Assembly: GCF_000355675.1 (NCBI RefSeq)
Contig: NC_020888.1
Coordinates: forward strand, 3,145,501-3,209,500
Direction: 5' to 3'
From: Thalassolituus oleivorans MIL-1
Lineage (GTDB): Bacteria; Pseudomonadota; Gammaproteobacteria; Pseudomonadales; Oceanobacteraceae
DNA: 64,000 nucleotides
This document shows positions 57,055 through 64,000 of the stretch, piece by piece. Made by a program: the position numbers and the translations under genes. Every line of letters begins with the position of its first letter. Position 1 is the first letter of the stretch. The notes below the pieces were generated by a model. It saw nothing but the letters and a program-made list of their open reading frames with translations. It was not told the DNA's origin and did no database searches.

Positions 57055-58074
57055 GTGCGTATCATAACGCGAACTGACGCTTCAATCGAACCGGAGGACT
57101 GGCGCCGAATACTATCGAGTTCGATTCGAGATCTAAATGAGCTACTAGAACGCCTAAATCTCAGTCCTGAAGACCTGCCAGCGCAGCAACGAGCAGCCCT
57201 CGACTTTCCGATCTTAGTGCCCGAGCCTTTTCTTCAGCAAATGACGATTGGCGATCCTAATGATCCCCTCCTGCTACAAGTGCTACCACGCGCAGCAGAA
57301 ACTGAACTCGTTAATGGGTACATCACCGACCCGCTGGCGGAAAAACACGCCAACGTGAATCGCGGCATCATTCACAAGTATCATGGCCGCGTGCTTCTTC
57401 TCGCAGCCTCTGGCTGTGCGGTCAACTGTCGTTATTGTTTTCGTCGCCATTTCGCCTACGAAGATAATCGTATTAGCCGCGAAGAATGGAAAGAAGCACT
57501 AGACTATGTGCGACAAAACAAAAGCATTACCGAAGTTATTTTAAGTGGCGGGGATCCGCTAATGCTACGAGATTCAGCGTTATTCGAATTAATTGTCGAA
57601 ATAGAAAATATTCCTCACGTAAAACGCCTGCGCATTCATTCTCGTCTACCAGTTGTTATCCCTCAGCGCTTAACGGCAGAATTGATAAGGCGTTTAGGTG
57701 ATTCTCGATTAAGCACCTCAGTAGTAATGCATATCAATCACCCAAGTGAGCTGTCTGAATTACATCGCGATCGGTTCAAAGAATTACGACTTGCAGGCGT
57801 ACTGATTCTCAATCAAGCCGTTTTACTACGAAATATTAACGATAAACTCATAGTTCTTTCTGATTTAAGTGAGCTACTGTTTGAATTTAATGTCGTACCT
57901 TATTACCTTCACTTGCTTGACCCAGTAAAAGGGGCGCACCATTTTGACGTTCCAGAGCATGAAGCTCAGCAGTTATATCGAGAACTGCTAGCACGACTGC
58001 CCGGATATTTGGTACCCAAGCTAGTCAGAGAGTTATCCGGAAAGGCCAACAAGTCACCAATATGTCCGCCATAA
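57055..58074 (+). CDS. epmB: EF-P-lysine 2,3-aminomutase (radical SAM)
   Basis: A 339-residue lysine 2,3-aminomutase. The radical-SAM cluster motif is C-A-V-N-C-R-Y-C, and S-G-G-D-P-L-M-L binds SAM. It makes (R)-beta-lysine for EpmA. It starts at GTG 57055, divergent from efp with only 39 bases between. epmA-efp-epmB are thus all clustered. Confidence 0.95.
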   Translation: MRIITRTDASIEPEDWRRILSSSIRDLNELLERLNLSPEDLPAQQRAALDFPILVPEPFLQQMTIGDPNDPLLLQVLPRAAETELVNGYITDPLAEKHANVNRGIIHKYHGRVLLLAASGCAVNCRYCFRRHFAYEDNRISREEWKEALDYVRQNKSITEVILSGGDPLMLRDSALFELIVEIENIPHVKRLRIHSRLPVVIPQRLTAELIRRLGDSRLSTSVVMHINHPSELSELHRDRFKELRLAGVLILNQAVLLRNINDKLIVLSDLSELLFEFNVVPYYLHLLDPVKGAHHFDVPEHEAQQLYRELLARLPGYLVPKLVRELSGKANKSPICPP

Positions 58075-58225
58075 CAGGCCAATATTGGGGGGTCGGTCAC
58101 ACCTTCTTTCTGTGCAATGTTCCATTTACTGTAAATACGCGTTTAAATTGCGTTGCTGGGGTGGAAAAATCACGCCATCGGGTCTATACAGAACTATCAA
58201 TAGTATTTTTTATTAGCAGGAACGC

Positions 58226-60046
58226 ATGGAAAGCCCGAATACGCCGATAAAACTACATATACCGACAACAACTATCAGCCAACTGACATTTTGCTCAGCA
58301 ACAGCTGACGGTGTATCTAAGTGGGCCAAAGAATTACCTATGGCCAATACAGGAGAAGCGTCACGTCGGTTGTATCTGGCCATACGCGAATTAAATCAAT
58401 TCGACGTGGCTCCGGCACTCCGTTATCAAATTTTAGAAATAGTACGCCCGTACATATATTCAGTTTGTGAGTTACTTAATAAGCATTTTTTACAGTCTTC
58501 TATTTCGTTAAATGACAAGCAGTTGAAAATTGCGAATTTAAGTCAGGCACTGCAAGGCCACTTGGCAACTGGTTATAAAATGGTTGTAGCACATAGTCTT
58601 ACCAGACTAGCGCCAACCGAAAAGCCGAATAAAGTTGTAACTCAGGCAATTCATCGCGCTATTACCGACACAAGCCAAACCATTCTTCGCGCATTTCAAC
58701 TTTATTGTCAGCCCCCTGAACGAGCGTGGCTGGAGATAAATCAGCTGTATTTATTAGCTGAAATGCACAAGCTTGCGGATTACCGCATGGACAACCCAGA
58801 AACGCGCTTTTTATCAGAATCATCCATTAAAGATGTATTCATGCGCGCTCACTTGCTCGGAACGGCAAAACCAAACAACTTGCGCCAGCAAGATCTCGCA
58901 TTGCTCTATGATGCAAGCGAGTTGTGGGCTGAGCACGTTGATTTAACAGCAGCTGACGATGAAAGTGCTTTATTTATCATTAACTTACATCGTGATCGTC
59001 CAGGCCAGTACCGTCAGCATTTACGCGATGCGCAAAAGCCGTCCTACCGCAGCTTAAACACGACACAACTGGTTCAAGCATTAAAATATTGGGCAGCCAA
59101 CCCTAACGATAAACACACGATTACTATCCCAGGGAAGCTCAGCGATACCTTGCTGTCCCATGCAATCCAGTCTTGGGGAATTCATTGGCAACGGTCTTTC
59201 CGTAGAGCGTCATCGCAAGGCAACCTGAGGCTGTGTATAGGTTTGTCTGCACTGCATTACTTTACCGCTGGGCAGCGTGAGTTCGAACAACTGATCCTAA
59301 CCATGAAACCAAGCGCTATGGATGGTGATAGCGGGATCAACACTGTTGATACTGGCCGACCTGTGCAAGATGATGTTTGGGCTGATGCGTTTGATGCCGG
59401 CAGTGTACGCATGCCAGAAAATGCGGGAATGAGTTTAGATGCTATTGAATTTATCAATAAGCATAAAGGTGAACAAGCCAGTGTATCTGCACCAGTTCCC
59501 GGTAAGTATCACGCCCATGAAGTTGATTTGGTTAACACTAGCCCTGGCGGGTACTGCTTACATTGGCATGGTGATATTCCAGCCAGCATCCAAGCGGGTG
59601 AGCTTATCGGCATCCAAGAAAACGGCGTAAGGCTATGGTCTGTTGGCATTATTCGTTGGATTCGTCACTTACGCGATCAAGGCACCCAGTTAGGTGTTGA
59701 ACTACTGGCACCTAAAGCAGAGGTCGGTGTTGCACGCTTACTGCAAAAAACCGGCTCTAATGGCCCGCGTATGCGCGCTCTAGTATTACCCGAAATTAAA
59801 GCGATCGCCCAACCGGCAACACTGCTGTTGCCTCGAATTCCATTTCGCACAGGAAATAAAATCGAGTTATTGCACACCGAAATGAGCGGTCGTTTTCAAC
59901 TGACCCGCCGCTTAGCTTCGACCAGTAGTTTTAGCCAATTTCAGTTCCGTTCAGTGGGTGTGGGAAAATCGGATACAGGTAATTTTGGTCAAGCGGGTTC
60001 AGAATTGATCGAGGACGATTTCGACTCGATTTGGAATAAACTCTAA
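58226..60046 (+). CDS. PilZ-like domain protein upstream of fimX
   Basis: A 606-residue cytoplasmic protein. The N-terminal 450 residues are helical and of unknown fold. The region about 425-525 resembles a PilZ-type beta barrel (V-D-L-V-N-T-S-P-G-G-Y, then G-I-I-R-W..G-V-E-L-L), the c-di-GMP-binding fold, though the RxxxR and D-x-S-x-x-G motifs are incomplete (N-T-S-P-G-G). It is in the position of the gene before fimX in Pseudomonas. Start ATG 58226 follows AGGA. Confidence 0.7.
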   Translation: MESPNTPIKLHIPTTTISQLTFCSATADGVSKWAKELPMANTGEASRRLYLAIRELNQFDVAPALRYQILEIVRPYIYSVCELLNKHFLQSSISLNDKQLKIANLSQALQGHLATGYKMVVAHSLTRLAPTEKPNKVVTQAIHRAITDTSQTILRAFQLYCQPPERAWLEINQLYLLAEMHKLADYRMDNPETRFLSESSIKDVFMRAHLLGTAKPNNLRQQDLALLYDASELWAEHVDLTAADDESALFIINLHRDRPGQYRQHLRDAQKPSYRSLNTTQLVQALKYWAANPNDKHTITIPGKLSDTLLSHAIQSWGIHWQRSFRRASSQGNLRLCIGLSALHYFTAGQREFEQLILTMKPSAMDGDSGINTVDTGRPVQDDVWADAFDAGSVRMPENAGMSLDAIEFINKHKGEQASVSAPVPGKYHAHEVDLVNTSPGGYCLHWHGDIPASIQAGELIGIQENGVRLWSVGIIRWIRHLRDQGTQLGVELLAPKAEVGVARLLQKTGSNGPRMRALVLPEIKAIAQPATLLLPRIPFRTGNKIELLHTEMSGRFQLTRRLASTSSFSQFQFRSVGVGKSDTGNFGQAGSELIEDDFDSIWNKL

Positions 60047-60053
60047 TAAATAG

Positions 60054-60074
60054 CCTCTCATTGGAGAGGTTTTG
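60054..60074 (+). terminator. Terminator before fimX
   Basis: CCTCTC-ATTG-GAGAGG then TTTTG, 8 bases past the PilZ-like stop. Short but canonical. Confidence 0.75.
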
Positions 60075-60171
60075 TAATTCTAATTTGCCTACTGACCATT
60101 TTTGTCAACTTCAGACATTTTATTTTTCTGGTCGAGCTCTATAATTGGCGTTTTAGAATTCTGAGGTTTTC

Positions 60172-62277
60172 ATGGCACTAAGTCGCGACACACTGCATTT
60201 GTTGCTACTAACCAACACGCAAAATGATGCTGAAAGTTTGGTTAGTTTGATCCGCAACAGCGGCAGTGCCACCCGTGCTCAAAGCATTACCTCTCTCGCT
60301 GATTTTGCTGGAATGATTCAGGAAAAAAACTGGGATATCGTTGTCGCAGAGCCAAGTGCTTGCGGTATCACCTATGAAGAATTATTGACCCAGATTCAGC
60401 GCCTGAACAAAGATCTACCGCTCATTTTGATTCCTCGTGATGCCGATCCGATGCAATTAGAAACAGCCTTACAACGCGGTGCAGCGGCGGTCGTGCCGTT
60501 TGAAGAAAGTAATATCATCATGCTCACGATTCAACGCGAGCTTAATAATTTGATGTGTCGTCGCGACTTACGCATCCTTCAGGTGCGCTTACGCGAAACA
60601 GAAAAACGCTGCAGAAACCTGCTCGAAAGTTCGAAAGATGCCATCGCCTATGTGTACGACGGCATGCATGTCTACGCTAACACAGCCTATCTAGAGTTAT
60701 TTGGCTATGACTCTGTCGAAGAGCTGGAAGGCATGCCCATTATGGACATGGTTGCAGGCAATGAACAAAAGACCTTCAAAAGCTTCTTAAAAAGTTATCA
60801 GACCGATCCGCTAAACAACAGCGAGCTACACACTACTGGTATTGACCCTAACGGGCTAGAGTTCCCTATGGGAATGACATTCAGTGCGGCAATGTATGCC
60901 GACGAAATGTGCACTCAGGTCCTTATTCAACAAGAAGAAAAACACGAAGTACTCGAAGCAGAAATTGATGAGCTGCGCATCCGCGACATAATGACAGGTC
61001 TATATAATAAGCCTCATTTTGCCGATAGATTAGCCTCAGTAATCGACCGCGCCGTCATGCTCAATGAAAGCAGTGCTCTGCTTTACATTAATGTCGACGG
61101 CTTTGGACGAGTGAAGCGTGATATTGGTATTCAACATTCTGATGATGTCGTATGCGCGGTTGCTAACTGCTTAAAGGAATATATGACCGACGATGATGTC
61201 GTCGCTCGCATTGGCGAGGACGTATTCGGTTGGTTAACGCCCATATCAAATCCAGAAGCTGCGCAAAAACTGTCGCAGGAACTATGTCACGCCATTGCAG
61301 AACGGCTAATCGAAGTCGACAACCGAACAGTCCAAGTCACCACCAGCATCGGTATCACACTGATTAACAGCAATAGCCCTAGTCCTGAAGACGCCCTGCA
61401 ACAAGCACACGTTGCGGCGGATGCCGTGCGCCAGCAAGCAGGACACGAACACGGCAATGGGGTTAGCTTGTTCATGTTACGTGAAGATGTGACCCCAGCC
61501 GGACCTCCACAGTTAGAGCAACAGTTAGCTTCGGCTCTAAAAGCAAACCACCTGCGCTTATTGTTCCAGCCACTGATTAGCTTACGTGGTGAAGACCTTG
61601 AGCACTATGAAGCTTTGCTGCGCTTACCGACTAATTCCGGTGAGGATATTTCAGCAGGCGAGTTCCTCAACACACCACACATCAGTGATGAACTAAAACG
61701 TAAAATCGACCGTTGGGTCATTATTCACACCACAAAATTACTCTCCGAGCATCATCGCAAAGGGCATAAAACCCGAGTATTTATCAATATATCCGCAGCA
61801 TCATTGCGTGATGATACTTTGGCTAACTGGATAGTCGTGGCGATGAAAGCCGCAGGTTTGGCTTCTGGATCCGTCATATTCCAATTCAATGAGGATGATG
61901 CTGGCCAGCACTTAGCCCAAGCGAAACGCTTCGCTTACGGCGTACGTCGCCACGGCATGCTGACTGCGATTAGTCGCTTTGGTTGCGCTTTAGTACCAAT
62001 GCAAACTCTTGAGCATATCGACGTTGATTATGTAAAAGTCGATGGTTCCTTCACTCAAGAGTTAGCGCAAAATTCAGGCGCACAAAAACAACTTAAAGCA
62101 CTGCTAGCGGACATTCACTCTGCCGGAAAGATCAGCATTGTGCCGCTCGTCGAAAGCGCAGCATCAGTTTCATCCATCTGGCAGATGGGTGTGCATTTCA
62201 TTCAAGGCTACTACGTACAAGGCCCGCAAGCAGGTATGACGTACGACTTCAGTGATGAGGCTTCAACAGCCGAATAG
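60172..62277 (+). CDS. fimX: FimX-like REC-PAS-GGDEF-EAL protein
   Basis: A 701-residue protein: pseudo-receiver (1-125, no phospho-Asp: V-V-A-E-P), PAS (about 150-260), degenerate GGDEF (G-E-D-V-F) and degenerate EAL (Y-E-A-L-L-R-L, but R-F-G-C where active enzymes have D-D-F-G). Such proteins bind c-di-GMP without making or cutting it and steer type IV pilus assembly. Gene order fimX-serB is as in Pseudomonas. Confidence 0.88.
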   Translation: MALSRDTLHLLLLTNTQNDAESLVSLIRNSGSATRAQSITSLADFAGMIQEKNWDIVVAEPSACGITYEELLTQIQRLNKDLPLILIPRDADPMQLETALQRGAAAVVPFEESNIIMLTIQRELNNLMCRRDLRILQVRLRETEKRCRNLLESSKDAIAYVYDGMHVYANTAYLELFGYDSVEELEGMPIMDMVAGNEQKTFKSFLKSYQTDPLNNSELHTTGIDPNGLEFPMGMTFSAAMYADEMCTQVLIQQEEKHEVLEAEIDELRIRDIMTGLYNKPHFADRLASVIDRAVMLNESSALLYINVDGFGRVKRDIGIQHSDDVVCAVANCLKEYMTDDDVVARIGEDVFGWLTPISNPEAAQKLSQELCHAIAERLIEVDNRTVQVTTSIGITLINSNSPSPEDALQQAHVAADAVRQQAGHEHGNGVSLFMLREDVTPAGPPQLEQQLASALKANHLRLLFQPLISLRGEDLEHYEALLRLPTNSGEDISAGEFLNTPHISDELKRKIDRWVIIHTTKLLSEHHRKGHKTRVFINISAASLRDDTLANWIVVAMKAAGLASGSVIFQFNEDDAGQHLAQAKRFAYGVRRHGMLTAISRFGCALVPMQTLEHIDVDYVKVDGSFTQELAQNSGAQKQLKALLADIHSAGKISIVPLVESAASVSSIWQMGVHFIQGYYVQGPQAGMTYDFSDEASTAE

Positions 62278-62282
62278 AGAAT

Positions 62283-62318
62283 AATGACTAAGCCTCTGAC
62301 TACAGAAGCTTAGTCATT
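62283..62318. terminator. Stem-loop between convergent fimX and serB
   Basis: AATGACTAAGC (62283-62293) and GCTTAGTCATT (62308-62318), perfect over 11 bp, plus an inner TCTG/CAGA. No long T-run; probably a shared 3' end. Confidence 0.6.
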
Positions 62319-62324
62319 GAGTGA

Positions 62325-63533
62325 TCAATTAATATCGCGGTCGTGATAACCCAACAGGTATAAAATCCCGTCTAGGCCCAAGGTAGAAATTGCATGTTTA
62401 GCATTTTCACGTACAAGAGGCTTAGCACGGAATGCAATACCCAAACCGGCAATACTAAGCATTGGCAAATCATTAGCACCATCACCAACGGCAATCGTCT
62501 GCTCTAAGCGGATTCCTTCACGTTCGGCCAGCTCGCGCAGTAGCTCAGCTTTGCGCTGACCGTCGACAACGCGTCCAGTGACTCGCCCAGTGACAACATT
62601 ACCTTCCATTTCCAGCTCGTTGGCAAAGACGTAATCAATACCTAATTTTTGCTGTAAATAGTGGCCAAAATAGTTGAATCCGCCCGATAAAATCGCAGTT
62701 TTATAACCTAAGGCTTTTAAGTTACTGATCAAACGCTCAGCACCTTCGGTCACCGGTAAACGCTCAGCAATACCTTGCAAAACGTCGCCACTCAAACCTT
62801 TCAGCAATGCAACGCGCTGCTGAAAGCTCTCGGTGAAATCTAACTCACCTTGCATCGCCCGCTCAGTAATCTCTGCCACTTGCTCACCGACACCAGCGGC
62901 ATGTGCTAATTCATCGATTACTTCTGTTTCAATCAACGTTGAGTCCATGTCGAAACACACCAAGCGGCGGGTACGACGATAAACATCGTCTTCTTGGAAG
63001 GCGATATCAACACCAAGGTCATTGGCAACTTCTAGAAATTGCGCGCGCATGGCTTTCTGATCTGCGACACCACGCACTGAGAACTCAACGCATGCCCGAG
63101 TCGTTTCAGAACGCTTATCTAATGGAACACGCCCAGACAGGCGGTTAATTTGATCGATGTTTAAACCGTGCTCGGCAACAATCGCGGTAATACGCGAAAT
63201 AGCCTCAGCTTCGATAGCTCGGGCTAACAAGGTAATGATATGACGCGCCTTACCTTGGCCAGATACCCATTGATCGTAACTTTCAGGGGTTACTGGTGCA
63301 AAGCTAACGTCTAACCCTAGCTCGTGCACCTTAAACAATACATCCTTCAACACCGGTGCTGATTCAGCCCGGGAAGGGATGGCGGCCAAAATACCGAGCG
63401 ACAAGGTGTCGTGGATTTCGGCCTGACCAATATCGAGAATCGTTACATCATACTGCGCCAATATGGCACTGATGCTTGAGGTTAACCCGGGCTTATCGGC
63501 CCCAGTCACACGGATTAGAACCAATTCCGTCAC
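62325..63533 (-). CDS. serB: Phosphoserine phosphatase (two ACT domains)
   Basis: A 402-residue enzyme of serine synthesis. Two ACT-like domains (about 1-175) precede the HAD domain with D-M-D-S-T-L-I-E, S-G-G-F and G-D-G-A-N-D. GTG 63533 is chosen: AGGTGAAG precedes it and M-T-E-L-V-L-I-R-V-T-G matches the Pseudomonas start; TTG 63551 would add six residues. Confidence 0.94.
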   Translation of the reverse strand: MTELVLIRVTGADKPGLTSSISAILAQYDVTILDIGQAEIHDTLSLGILAAIPSRAESAPVLKDVLFKVHELGLDVSFAPVTPESYDQWVSGQGKARHIITLLARAIEAEAISRITAIVAEHGLNIDQINRLSGRVPLDKRSETTRACVEFSVRGVADQKAMRAQFLEVANDLGVDIAFQEDDVYRRTRRLVCFDMDSTLIETEVIDELAHAAGVGEQVAEITERAMQGELDFTESFQQRVALLKGLSGDVLQGIAERLPVTEGAERLISNLKALGYKTAILSGGFNYFGHYLQQKLGIDYVFANELEMEGNVVTGRVTGRVVDGQRKAELLRELAEREGIRLEQTIAVGDGANDLPMLSIAGLGIAFRAKPLVRENAKHAISTLGLDGILYLLGYHDRDIN

Positions 63534-63567
63534 GGACTTCACCTGTATCAATCTCGATTGTTAACTA

Positions 63568-63738
63568 TTACAGCTTGTTGGCATCTGCTTTTGCAGCGGC
63601 CACTACGGCACGCAAATCTTCGATCAGCTCGACTGTCTCATGCACAGACAGTGCACGTACGCGGTCAAGACTCATCAGGAACAGGCCTTTTTCCAGTTGC
63701 TGAAGTTTATCTTGAAGAGACTGCTTCACATCACTCAT
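63568..63738 (-). CDS. Small 56-residue helical protein upstream of serB
   Basis: An ATG frame with a GGGGA ribosome-binding site. The product is amphipathic and helical (V-K-Q-S-L-Q-D-K-L-Q-Q-L-E-K, then V-E-L-I-E-D-L-R-A-V-V-A-A-A-K), soluble, no Cys. It lies 34 bases before serB on the same strand. I do not recognise it; clean ends and good codon use make it a likely gene. Confidence 0.7.
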   Translation of the reverse strand: MSDVKQSLQDKLQQLEKGLFLMSLDRVRALSVHETVELIEDLRAVVAAAKADANKL

Positions 63739-63844
63739 GGTGTTTCCCCATACAAATTAACCGTTTATATCGTGTAACACCGCTCAAGTTTGCCCGTTGG
63801 GCGCTGGCGTTACTGCAGGCGGCGCATATAATACCATTAAAGTT

Positions 63845-64000
63845 ATGGAAATCTTCGATTCTTTAGGTCGTATCATGCTGTTAAGACGCTTACGTCAACA
63901 AAAACTGAACACCAGTCAGATTATCGGCCTCACTGCAGCCCTAATGATCTTAGCTACCGGCTTGCTCGTCTGTGGCCTCACATATAGTCACCTGAGCTCG
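63845..64000 (+). CDS. AhpA/YtjB-like membrane protein, N-terminal fragment
   Basis: 52 residues run off the window edge. A basic segment (R-R-L-R-Q-Q-K) is followed by a membrane helix (about 25-46). In E. coli and Pseudomonas a YtjB/AhpA-type gene is divergent from serB; identity here rests on that position and on the N-terminal layout. Confidence 0.55.
   Translation, partial: MEIFDSLGRIMLLRRLRQQKLNTSQIIGLTAALMILATGLLVCGLTYSHLSS

Overview
The window is a chromosomal segment of a moderate-GC gammaproteobacterium close to the Pseudomonadales/Oceanospirillales, probably a marine heterotroph. This rests on gene order: dksA-gluQ-cbrAB-(sRNA)-pcnB-folK-panBCD-pgi, queG-nnr-tsaE-amiB-mutL-miaA-hfq-hflX-hflKC, orn-rsgA-motBA-HDOD-rhodanese-psd and fimX-serB all follow the order known from Pseudomonas. 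No prophage, insertion sequence, CRISPR array, rRNA or tRNA gene was seen.

Layout. 1-4.7 kb: the end of a Rieske protein, a GNAT-nitrilase fusion, an LEA-type lipoprotein, sfsA and an aminotransferase. 4.9-16.6 kb: dksA, gluQ, the catabolite-control system cbrX-cbrA-cbrB, a 1.5-kb non-coding stretch, then pcnB, folK and the pantothenate genes panB, panC and panD. 16.7-21.4 kb: pgi and the methionine-salvage operon mtnA-mtnB-mtnD-mtnC, ending in REP-like palindromic repeats. 21.7-29.4 kb: accessory genes, including a transglutaminase-like protein beside an orphan TssB-TssC-like sheath protein, a formaldehyde-detoxification pair (adhC, fghA) with a divergent LysR gene, a second GNAT-nitrilase paralogue and a thioesterase. 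29.9-44 kb: purA, hisZ, the hfl genes, hfq, miaA, mutL, amiB, tsaE, nnr and queG. 44-52 kb: repeats, orn, rsgA, motBA, an HDOD-GAF protein, a rhodanese and psd. 52-55 kb: a LysR, unknown, GMC oxidoreductase and AhpD-like cluster. 55-64 kb: the EF-P module epmA-efp-epmB, a PilZ-like protein, fimX, serB, a small unannotated gene and the start of an AhpA/YtjB-like gene.

The most striking region is 10.9-12.4 kb. Where Pseudomonas has a single crcZ gene between cbrB and pcnB, this genome has three tandem units. Each has TGTTAC/GTAACA boxes, a sigma-54 -24/-12 promoter, a transcript rich in AANAANAA-type Hfq/Crc-binding motifs, and an intrinsic-type terminator. In units 2 and 3 the A-rich motifs sit in hairpin loops whose stems change in a compensatory way, which is good evidence of selected RNA structure. 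I read this as a triplicated CrcZ-like decoy RNA array driven by CbrAB; the target protein Hfq is encoded at 36.2 kb. All functions are inferred from sequence; no searches were run.
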